Part shown: piece after piece, positions 1 through 5,966 of the stretch
Layout of the letters: every line of letters starts with the position of its first letter
Numbering within the stretch: position 1 is the first letter of the stretch
Assembly (NCBI GenBank): GCA_041687755.1
Contig: JBDNJM010000070.1
Coordinates: forward strand, 1 to 6,497
Source: JBDNJM01 sp041687755
Lineage (GTDB): Bacteria > Planctomycetota > UBA1135 > GCA-002686595
Direction: 5' to 3'
Length of the DNA: 6,497 bases
Position numbers and translations under genes: made by a program
Notes under the pieces: model-generated
What the model was told of the DNA's origin: nothing
Database searches by the model: none
Seen by the model: the letters and a program-made list of their open reading frames with translations, nothing else

Positions 1-60
1 AGAAGGCCACCAGGCCGGTGAAAACGTGCCTGGCACCGTATCCTTCCCCCAGCCCGGACG
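1..60. repeat. Partial, diverged copy of the palindromic element seen at 5704-5837
   Basis: Positions 26-60 are identical to one arm of the large inverted repeat at 5704-5837, including the core GTGCCTGGCAC. Positions 1-25 align without gaps to 5778-5802, but only 15 of 25 bases match. Matches fall in blocks (the first seven bases, then CC, CCGG and GA), so the same skeleton is kept while the rest has changed. I read this as the right half of a second member of the same repeat family, with its left arm lying before the window. That cannot be confirmed here because the window starts at base 1. Confidence 0.6.
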
Positions 61-189
61 TCGAGGGCCTCGCTTAGCGGGGCGTCTCCTCGGCGGGCAC
101 TCCTCGCACGCGGCACGCCGCACCGTCGGCCAGCTCGACCTTCGCCAGGCACAGCACGTTCTCGATCGTGCGGCAGCGCTCCTGCATCG
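26..189. repeat. 164-base direct repeat, left copy
   Basis: Bases 26-189 match 5803-5966 in the same orientation at 163 of 164 positions. The only difference is C at 143 against T at 5920, which is silent in the ATPase frame. Identity ends sharply at 189/190 inside the ATPase coding sequence. On the other side it starts at the GTGCCTGGCAC core of the hairpin and gives way to weaker similarity. The copy carries hairpin half, 13-base spacer and ATPase 3' end. The near identity points to a recent duplication or ongoing gene conversion. Confidence 0.97.
74..189 (-). pseudogene. Truncated 3' fragment of the AAA_28-type ATPase gene
   Basis: On the minus strand this reads the last 38 codons of the ATPase encoded at 5851-6474, from the residues before MQERCRTIEN to the terminal EETPR and the same TAA stop (74-76). 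The single base difference, at 143, changes an alanine codon GCG/GCA without changing the residue. The Walker A motif and the rest of the fold are missing, so the fragment cannot be a working ATPase. An ATG survives at 185-187, two bases from the break, and could in principle start a 37-residue peptide, but no ribosome binding site precedes it. The fragment lies downstream of, and co-oriented with, the propeller operon. It is best explained as the scar of a duplication or of an insertion into the 3' end of an ATPase gene. Confidence 0.85.
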
Positions 190-452
190 CGGCGGGAGGT
201 ATCAGCCACAAGTTCTCCGTTTGTGCAGCAACCGCTGCCCGCTGTCAGCAGCGAGCAACGATTGCGGCCGGAAGGCGGCGACGCCTTCCATTAGCAAGTG
301 CATCATCGAAAGCCCTACATGGCTGGGGCACCGCGCTCATACCACTCCGATCCTAGGTCAGCCCCCAGGGCCGAGCGGCCTTCGGAGCTGAACCTTGTGA
401 TCCGAGGCTCCCTCAACCGGCACGCAGTGCGGGGCCATCGAGCCGCGAACGG
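190..452. other. Non-coding interval downstream of the propeller operon
   Basis: I see no convincing gene in these 263 bases; short open frames exist but resemble no protein and have no start signals. Two structures stand out. One is a perfect 8-base stem with a GCGA loop at 270-289 (GGAAGGCG pairing with CGCCTTCC). The other is a nested, bulged hairpin at 355-395, whose outer arms are AGGTCAGC and GCTGAACCT and whose inner stem is GGCC-GAGC-GGCC. Neither is followed by a T-run on either strand. The interval separates the end of the SBBP-repeat gene from the truncated ATPase copy. Confidence 0.6.
355..395 (-). terminator. Possible weak terminator hairpin after the propeller operon
   Basis: A nested hairpin lies 57 bases past the stop of the SBBP-repeat gene. 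The outer stem pairs 355-362 with 387-395, with one bulged base at 391. The inner stem pairs 369-372 with 377-380 around a four-base loop. There is no U-tract on the minus-strand transcript, so it does not fit a classical intrinsic terminator. Position is the main argument; it may be a chance structure in GC-rich DNA. Confidence 0.2.
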
Positions 453-2909
453 TCAGGGAACGCTGACCAGGATTCCCTCACTTGCAACCAGCTCGCCGAA
501 CCGCCCGCACGTCGCCGTGCTCGCGAACACGGCTTGAGCCGCGAAGCTCAGGCCAGCAGCGTTCGGCGGAATCATTAGGTCCAGCGCGGCGAACCCGGTT
601 TCCTGGGTCGCAAGAGTCTGGAGCGGCAGCAACGTCCCCAGGTCGATCCACAGGGTCTGTCCCTCGACGGACAGGGGCAGCGGAAGCGGCTGGCCGAGCA
701 ACAGCACGCCGAGCGTGCTCGGCGGCGCCTGGCTCGCGTAGAACGCGAAGTCATCGGCTCCGGGATCCGCTCGACGCGTGGTGTTCAGCGAAATCGTACC
801 CAGGCAGGACTCGCCGCCCTCGCCGAGGGCCGCGATGCCCTCATGGAAGAAGCTGAACTGCACCAGGTAGGCCTGGTCCCCGCAAAAGTTGGAGCAGGAG
901 CCTTGGAACGCGCCCGTCGTCCCGGGGAAGTCGCCGAGAACGTCGGCAGATCCGTTGGTCGTGCCGCTGAACAGGGCCGTGCGACGGTTCGGCGCGAGCG
1001 CTGGCACGCGAATACCGGAGTACCCGGGCTCGATGATCCCGAACATGCTGCTGTACAGCACCCGTTGACCGTCCGGCGAGAGTCGGAACACCCGCCCGTC
1101 CTGGGTGCCCTGGGGATAGTCGTACTCGTGCGAGCCCGGCGATTCGAAGGCCGGGCCCAGGGAGCCCCAGCCGATGCCCGTGGTGACGCCGGACGCGTCG
1201 CACACCAAGCCCTCGAAGGCCGTTTGGGGTGCTCCTCCGCCGGGAGAAGGCACCCCCACGGTCGTCGACCACAACAAGTTCTCCAGGCCAGGGTCGAACT
1301 TCGCTATGTAGGCCGGCGTGAGCGGCCCGGGCGTCACGCCCAGGGTCCCCACTCCCCGAGGAAAGTCCGGGGAGTTGGTCGTGCCCGCGACGTAGACGTT
1401 ACCGACCCAGTCCACGGCGACGCCACGGCCCGAGTCCAGCCCGTTGCCGAAGAGATACGACGCGGCGAGTAGCTCGGCCCCGTCGGCGCTCACGATCCCG
1501 ACCCAGGCGTTCAGGCCGCTTCCCGAGCCCACCGACTCCTGGAAGGAACCGGGGAGGCCCGCGTTCAAGAAATTCGAGTCGCCTCCCACCACCAGCGCGC
1601 CATCGGAGCGCTGCGTCAGGAAGGGCTGGCACGGAGGGCTGGTCGAGAACAGCAGCTCGGAGCCGTCCGCGGAGAGGCCCGCGAGGAAGGTCAGGTTCTG
1701 CGCCTGCCCAAACGCCGATTCGGGCGTGATCGGAACGTCGATCGCGAAGTCACCCGCGACGACCACCGAGCCGTCGTCCCGGGCCAGCGCGAACTTGCGT
1801 GGAAAGATGTCCCCGATCCGAGTTCCGTAGAAGGTCGAGAAGCGGATCGTCTGACCGTCGGCACTGAGCCGCATCACGGCCCCGCCGTACTCCTGGCCCG
1901 GCGGCTCCAGGACAGAATCGTAGGCGTTCGGCGTCAGCGGCCAGTTTGGAGAGCGGGTTAGGGCGAGCAGGCCGATCTCATCGTTCGACGCGACGTCCAA
2001 CCCGACGAAGTAGTCCTTGCGAGCTCCTCCCACGTACGTCGAGAAGACCAGTTCGGCACCGTCCGACGTGAACTGCGTCACGAACCCATCCGTGGCCCCG
2101 CCGGGCGCCTGGAGGAACGGCCCGACCACGGTCGGGAAGAACGCGGACGGCGTAAGCCCACAGGTGACCGGCCGACCTTCAGAGTCGTAGTCGGACCCCC
2201 GCCCCTCCTCGTCGAAGAAGGACAGCGTCCCAAGGTACGTCCCCCAGTCAACGCTGGACGAGTCGTCGCCGTTCGCCTCGAGCGCAACGGCCGGGTCCAA
2301 GGGCCAGAGCCCGACCTCCGACTCGGAATGCACGACCCAGCGCCCGCCGGGCGCCCCCGCCGAAGTCGGTGCCGGCACCCTCCAGGTCTCCGCGCCGGCC
2401 CTCAGCAGCACGCCCCCGCGGGGCCCCACGCCGACCGCACGCGCTCCTTCCACGAGGAACCGCTGCTCTGCGCCGCCGGGCGTCCGGACGCTCCAACCTG
2501 GGTGCACCCCGGAATGTACGGTCAGCGCTCCGAACGGGGTCCGGAGGCGCGCCTCCGAGAAGGCCTCCAGCCCGGTCGCGCGCAGGTCCCCGATCAGGTA
2601 GTTGTGCACGCCGGGCAGGGGCGCGGTGAGCTCCCAGAGAGAAGCCTCCCCCGGAAGCAGGTCCGCGACCCGCAGCCGTACGCTCAAAGACTCCGCCGAA
2701 CCGCGAAGCACCCACTGCAGCCCGCCGTCGACCAGAGCGAGGGGTGCTCCCCCAACGTCGGCAGCAGCCTGGACTCCGTCGGACCACTGACCACGGTTCT
2801 CGACCCATCCGCCGCCGAACGGGAGCGGCGCCGATGGCATTGCGAACGGATCCGAATCAGCTGCGCCAGGAAGGCAGATGGCGAAGCACGCGAGAAGTAA
2901 CTGGATCAT
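453..2909 (-). CDS. Secreted SBBP-repeat beta-propeller protein with ENRGQ N-terminal module
   Basis: The predicted product is an 818-residue exported protein; its ligand or substrate is unknown. The ATG at 2907-2909 was chosen because it directly precedes a hydrophobic segment (MIQLLLACFAICLPGAA), probably cleaved near residue 17. The frame stays open upstream to 3107, but that part overlaps the preceding gene and is arginine-rich, like a shadow. Residues 35-42 contain WVENRGQW, the opening signature of the module (DUF7948-like) that precedes SBBP repeats, spanning roughly residues 30-215. About six repeats follow from 274 to 670 with the SBBP pattern, for example DGFVTQFTSDGAELVFSTY at 274-292 and VYVAGTTNSPDFP at 505-517. 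Residues 221-258 and 680-688 look like two halves of one more blade, giving a closed seven-bladed ring. Residues 698-818 form a separate beta-rich tail domain with Cys702 and Cys801. The gene starts 17 bases after the FG-GAP gene's stop, so the two are probably co-transcribed. No Shine-Dalgarno sequence is visible. Fold assignment is firm; function is unknown. Confidence 0.9.
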   Translation of the reverse strand: MIQLLLACFAICLPGAADSDPFAMPSAPLPFGGGWVENRGQWSDGVQAAADVGGAPLALVDGGLQWVLRGSAESLSVRLRVADLLPGEASLWELTAPLPGVHNYLIGDLRATGLEAFSEARLRTPFGALTVHSGVHPGWSVRTPGGAEQRFLVEGARAVGVGPRGGVLLRAGAETWRVPAPTSAGAPGGRWVVHSESEVGLWPLDPAVALEANGDDSSSVDWGTYLGTLSFFDEEGRGSDYDSEGRPVTCGLTPSAFFPTVVGPFLQAPGGATDGFVTQFTSDGAELVFSTYVGGARKDYFVGLDVASNDEIGLLALTRSPNWPLTPNAYDSVLEPPGQEYGGAVMRLSADGQTIRFSTFYGTRIGDIFPRKFALARDDGSVVVAGDFAIDVPITPESAFGQAQNLTFLAGLSADGSELLFSTSPPCQPFLTQRSDGALVVGGDSNFLNAGLPGSFQESVGSGSGLNAWVGIVSADGAELLAASYLFGNGLDSGRGVAVDWVGNVYVAGTTNSPDFPRGVGTLGVTPGPLTPAYIAKFDPGLENLLWSTTVGVPSPGGGAPQTAFEGLVCDASGVTTGIGWGSLGPAFESPGSHEYDYPQGTQDGRVFRLSPDGQRVLYSSMFGIIEPGYSGIRVPALAPNRRTALFSGTTNGSADVLGDFPGTTGAFQGSCSNFCGDQAYLVQFSFFHEGIAALGEGGESCLGTISLNTTRRADPGADDFAFYASQAPPSTLGVLLLGQPLPLPLSVEGQTLWIDLGTLLPLQTLATQETGFAALDLMIPPNAAGLSFAAQAVFASTATCGRFGELVASEGILVSVP

Positions 2910-2926
2910 CGGAGTTGCTCGGTGGA

Positions 2927-5066
2927 TCAAGGGTTGTTGAAGCCCATGGAGCTGGGCTGGAAGACGTAGACCCGACCGTTCTCGTCGAGGCTGTTCACGG
3001 GTTGACCCGCGACCTGTACGGACTGGTTGTTCCCTGGCCAGCGACCCGCGCCGAGGGCGAGTTGCGGGGCACCGGAGGGCGTGTTGGTCAGGGTTCCGAT
3101 CGCCCATCCCAGAGAGTCGCGCGTGTCTTCGCCTCGCAGGTCGAGCCGAATGGCTCCGTCGGTAGCCCTGTGAATCGTGACGCTCCCGCAGAAGAGCCCC
3201 CCTGCGTCGTCGTCCAAGACCGAGGGGACGCCTGCACTAGTGCAGGTCGTCGGGGGATTGGGGCACAGGGCCAGGTGGACGGGCCCGGCCTCCTGGAAGC
3301 AAGGGGCAGTGCAGACACCGCCGGAATCGCGGGAACTCGTGCTGAAATTGCGTGTGCAAATCGCGATGTCCTCACCGCCCACCAGGTCAATGTCCCCAAC
3401 AGCTTTCACCTTCCACCCGGCCAGCTCGCCGGGCTCCACGCCCGCGTAGTGCCATTCGGCAACGCTCGGAGGGGTGAAGACAGGACCATCCGGCCAGCTC
3501 CAGACGGTCGCTCTCCCCAGCGCCCGCGGGAGCGTCGGCTCGCCGAACGTGCCCCAGCGAGGAAGAGTGAACGCAGTCCCGGCGGGGGCGAACTGGAACG
3601 GTCCTGGCGGGGTCTCGCTGAACAGCGGCGCTCCCACGACGAGGTCCCACGCGGCCGCCTCACCGGGCGCGAGAGCTTCACGACGCGCCGAGATCGAGAA
3701 ACCGAAGGCCTCTCCGTAGTCGGGTGAGTCCGGGAGCGCGGGGGGATACTCCGCGTCGACGTCCAGGAACCAGATGCCGTCCAAGACTGCGGTCGTAGGG
3801 CCGGTGGGCTGGGACCATTGACCCCCGGGGACCCCCAACACGAATCCGGAACCCGTGGACTGCACGGAGTACTTCTTCAGGCCGGTCTGCCACGTGAGCC
3901 AACGGTACTGCGGCGCACCGATTGCGACGTCTAGGTCTCCGTCCGCATCGAGATCGACATTGCCCACCATCGCGTGCCCCACGCGGTCCCCGGCTGCGCC
4001 CCCGAACTCGCAGAGCTCGGGCGTCAATGCTCCCAACAGCAAGGCGTCGGTGTCGGGCGTGCCCGTGGGAGCACCCGTGTAAGGCTCGCCGCCGTCTCCC
4101 ACGACAAGGATCTCCTGCCCGACTCCTTGCACGGCCTGCCAGAGCTTGTCGCCAGAGAGGATGTAGCAGCGTCCGGGTTCTTCTGCAGCGATCGCCGGAT
4201 TCGTAGTGCGGTTGTCTCGGTGGGGCGCACCGATGCCGATCTCGTCCAAACCGTCGTCGTCCAGGTCCCCCAGATTTTCCAGCGCAAACCCAAAGTACTG
4301 GGCCCCGGGACCATCGCCGTCGACGGACGGCGGCTGCAGGATCGCCGAGGCGCGAGGTACAGCGGAGTAGTGCCCGGGAAAGTCGCAGGTCGAGAGCATG
4401 CTCCCGCTGCAGAACTGACACCCGACCTTGCACGAGCCGCTACCACCCGCCCAGTCAGGGCTGGTCCAACTCAGGTAGTCCCTGGACAGGTACAGATACA
4501 CGCGGCCCTCCCACGGGGCCAGCTCGCCATTGACCCCCGAGAAGGGGCCGCGGGGCGCACCGACCAGAAACTCGTCGAAGCCGTCGTCGTCGAGGTCTCC
4601 GATGGTGCAGACGGAGAATCCGAACAGGTCTCCAAACTGAAGCGACACGAGCCTCAGGGCGGCATCGGTGTCGTCTCGGCAGGCGGTGCCAGTTGCGCCC
4701 TGGGGCACGCCCGCGACGCTGCCCGAGAACAAAGCGACAGTTCCCGTGTGCTTCACCCAGTCCTCGCCGTTGTCCTTCAGCCAACCGCCAGCGGTCCCGC
4801 CGACCAGAAGGTCGTCCAGCGGATTAAGTGGATCTGAGTTGGTCCACAGATTCGCATCATCGGCGATTGCGGCGCCCCGATGGGGTCCGGTCAGCGTGGG
4901 TTTCTCGGTGCAAAAATCACAGTCGAAGTCCCCACCCTGCAGCAGGACCGGAGCGTTACATGAATAGTGAATAGGGGGGGGGGAAACCCTGCGACGTTGC
5001 GTGTGGCGGGCCGGGGGTCGGGACTTGGAGAAGCGACAGGGAGGTGAAGGCGAGCAGGTCCAGCAT
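2927..5066 (-). CDS. Secreted FG-GAP (integrin-alpha-like) beta-propeller protein, frameshifted at a C10 run
   Basis: The body of this gene encodes a probable seven-bladed FG-GAP propeller, an extracellular fold that usually binds calcium, proteins or glycans. From the ATG at 5064-5066 a clean signal peptide reads MLDLLAFTSLSLLQVP, but that frame stops at 4956-4958. The propeller is in another frame that lacks a plausible start: its only upstream start is a GTG at 5074 giving a Cys/Arg/Pro-rich leader. The frames would join with one C fewer in the run of ten at 4974-4983, giving 712 residues. In that numbering, blades lie near 64-90, 144-171, 257-281, 360-385, 451-480, 547-570 and 650-674. 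Blades 2-4 carry DxDxDGxxD calcium loops (D157/D159/D161/D164, D267/D269/D271/D274, D371/D373/D375/D379), each followed by GAP. Cys-rich inserts lie between blades 2 and 3 and between 6 and 7. It is first in an operon with the SBBP-repeat gene. The shift may be sequencing error, phase variation or a real lesion. Confidence 0.88.
4974..4983 (-). repeat. Homopolymeric C10 tract at the signal-peptide/mature junction
   Basis: Ten consecutive G on the plus strand give ten C in the coding strand of the FG-GAP gene, around codon 28. Upstream the reading frame with a signal peptide ends in GFPPP; downstream the propeller frame begins IHYSCNAPVLL. Ten C puts them out of register; nine (or twelve) restores one open frame. 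Tracts of this kind are prone to slipped-strand change and also to sequencing error. Confidence 0.95.
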
Positions 5067-5354
5067 GTTTGCACCGGGACAAGGGGTGAAAGGGTCGCGA
5101 CCGTTTTCGAATCTACATCACAAGTGGAACTCGCGGAGGTCGAAAGCTGGGAACTCGCCGGGCCACTCGCAGGACCGCCAATGAACTGCTCTCAGGCAGC
5201 TGCGGCCCATGCAAAGGCATTCGATTGAGGCCCCTAACGACCGGACTTGGTAGGGAGCCACTCGCTGAAGCTCCGGGAAGGGTGCCCAGCTCTGGCTGCC
5301 GAGGTGCAGGTCAACCGTGATCATCGCTTCGCTGGCCCGAGGTCAACACAGCCG

Positions 5355-5540
5355 TCAGGGCACGAAGATCTCGTTCGACTCCTGGCTTAAGGGCACAGCC
5401 GAGGCGTCGGTCAAACCGCCGGTCGAGAACAGGCGCTTGCCGTTCTCAATCGCGGTCCTCCCAGTGACAGGGCGCAGGGCTGCCACCTGGCCCGCGACGG
5501 AGCAGACGCCGGTCGCGATCGGGACGTAGTGAGCCGGACC
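5355..5540 (-). pseudogene. Possible 3' remnant of an unidentified protein gene
   Basis: The minus strand is open for 61 codons and then ends at TGA (5355-5357). It reads GPAHYVPIATGVCSVAGQ at its start and SAVPLSQESNEIFVP at its end. The codons are G-rich in first position and GC-rich in third position, as expected of coding DNA in this genome. The frame is closed immediately upstream by TAA at 5541-5543, inside a short tandem repeat, and no good start codon is present. The SNEIFVP ending loosely recalls the end of the SBBP-repeat protein's tail domain (SEGILVSVP), so it could be the last part of another secreted protein. That comparison is weak. Confidence 0.3.
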
Positions 5541-5556
5541 TTAGTGAGCCAGGACC
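5527..5556. repeat. Short tandem duplication
   Basis: TAGTGAGCCGGACC at 5527-5540 is followed after one base by TAGTGAGCCAGGACC at 5542-5556; the units differ only by one inserted A. The junction creates the minus-strand TAA that closes the open frame at 5355-5540, so the duplication may have helped disrupt it. Confidence 0.75.
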
Positions 5557-5694
5557 GATTCACGTGCTTCCGTGCACTATTGGACCAGGCTCACGAGAGC
5601 GTCATGATGCGCCTCGAACAGCGCCTGCTCGAAAGACAACGCGGCCAAGCTCGAGCGCAAGATGAAGGGCGAGCCGAGCGAAGGGACGCGTTAG
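5556..5694 (+). pseudogene. Possible frameshifted 3' remnant of an unidentified plus-strand gene
   Basis: From about 5556 one plus frame reads FRALLDQAHESVMMRLEQRL, a helical, charged stretch. Near 5630 that frame turns into arginine/glutamine-rich shadow-like sequence, while the neighbouring frame becomes convincing: AAKLERKMKGEPSEGTR followed by TAG at 5692-5694. One extra base around 5629-5637 would explain the switch. The TAG lies nine bases before the large inverted repeat, so the hairpin would sit between two convergent gene ends. I do not recognise the family. In GC-rich DNA such open stretches can also arise by chance. Confidence 0.3.
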
Positions 5695-5703
5695 AGCGCG
5701 CCC

Positions 5704-5837
5704 CGTCCGGGCTGGGGGAAGGATACGGTGCCAGGCACAAAGTCGCCGGGAAGGAAGCCTTCCGCAGCTTCGCTGCCAGAAGGCTTCCTTCCCGGCGACT
5801 TTGTGCCTGGCACCGTATCCTTCCCCCAGCCCGGACG
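5704..5837. repeat. 58-base perfect inverted repeat forming a long hairpin
   Basis: The arm 5704-5761 is the exact reverse complement of 5780-5837. One further pair follows inside (5762 with 5779), and the 16 bases beyond it contain a small hairpin, GCAGC-TTC-GCTGC, at 5764-5776. Each arm contains the smaller palindrome GTGCC-A-GGCAC or its complement. The element begins nine bases after a plus-strand TAG and ends 13 bases from the ATPase stop, between convergent 3' ends where repetitive palindromes and bidirectional terminators often lie. It has no U-tract and no transposase, so it could be a REP- or MITE-like mobile repeat, a bidirectional terminator, or both. Half of a second copy lies at 1-60. 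Confidence 0.95.
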
Positions 5838-5966
5838 TCGAGGGCCTCGCTTAGCGGGGCGTCTCCTCGGCGGGCACTCCTCGCACGCGGCACGCCGCAC
5901 CGTCGGCCAGCTCGACCTTTGCCAGGCACAGCACGTTCTCGATCGTGCGGCAGCGCTCCTGCATCG
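5803..5966. repeat. 164-base direct repeat, right copy
   Basis: This copy is continuous with the intact ATPase gene, so it is probably the original. It comprises bases 5803-5837 of the hairpin arm, the 13-base gap and the last 38 codons of the ATPase gene. The left copy is at 26-189; the offset is 5,777 bases throughout, with no indel. Confidence 0.97.

Larger units (their letters stand above)
5067..5703. other. Gene-poor interval with fragments of apparently decayed coding sequence
   Basis: No intact gene can be supported in these 637 bases. The part next to 5066 should hold the promoter of the propeller operon, but I cannot identify convincing -35 and -10 boxes. Two stretches look like gene debris. 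On the minus strand, 5355-5540 is open with coding-like composition and a natural stop. On the plus strand, 5556-5694 reads an amphipathic, charged stretch that needs one frameshift near 5630. A 14-15 base tandem repeat lies at 5527-5556. A minus-strand open frame of 68 codons at 5118-5324 begins with ATG but resembles nothing I know. Confidence 0.5.

Noticed and set aside
2886..2909. A lipobox-like LLAC at residues 5-8 of the SBBP protein
   Set aside because: The cysteine is too close to the start codon to leave a normal lipoprotein signal peptide with charged and hydrophobic regions; an ordinary cleaved signal peptide fits better.
2910..3107. N-terminal extension of the SBBP-repeat gene up to 3107
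   Set aside because: It would overlap the FG-GAP gene by about 180 bases, is Arg-rich and would bury the signal peptide 66 residues inside the protein.
2744..3727. A 327-codon open frame on the plus strand opposite the propeller genes
   Set aside because: Its product is Arg/Gly/Pro-rich and matches no pattern, while the opposite strand encodes clear FG-GAP and SBBP repeats. It is an antisense shadow produced by high GC.
3678..4433. A 251-codon minus-strand open frame in a second frame of the FG-GAP gene
   Set aside because: Arginine-rich shadow overlapping well-formed calcium-loop blades in the true frame.
3974..4837. A 287-codon plus-strand open frame
   Set aside because: Lies entirely opposite FG-GAP blades 1-4 and has no recognisable motif.
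5118..5324. A 68-codon minus-strand open frame ending 51 bases before the FG-GAP start
   Set aside because: It has an ATG and moderate third-position GC, but there is no recognisable domain, no start signal and rising Cys/Arg/Trp content towards its end; an open frame of this length is expected by chance here.
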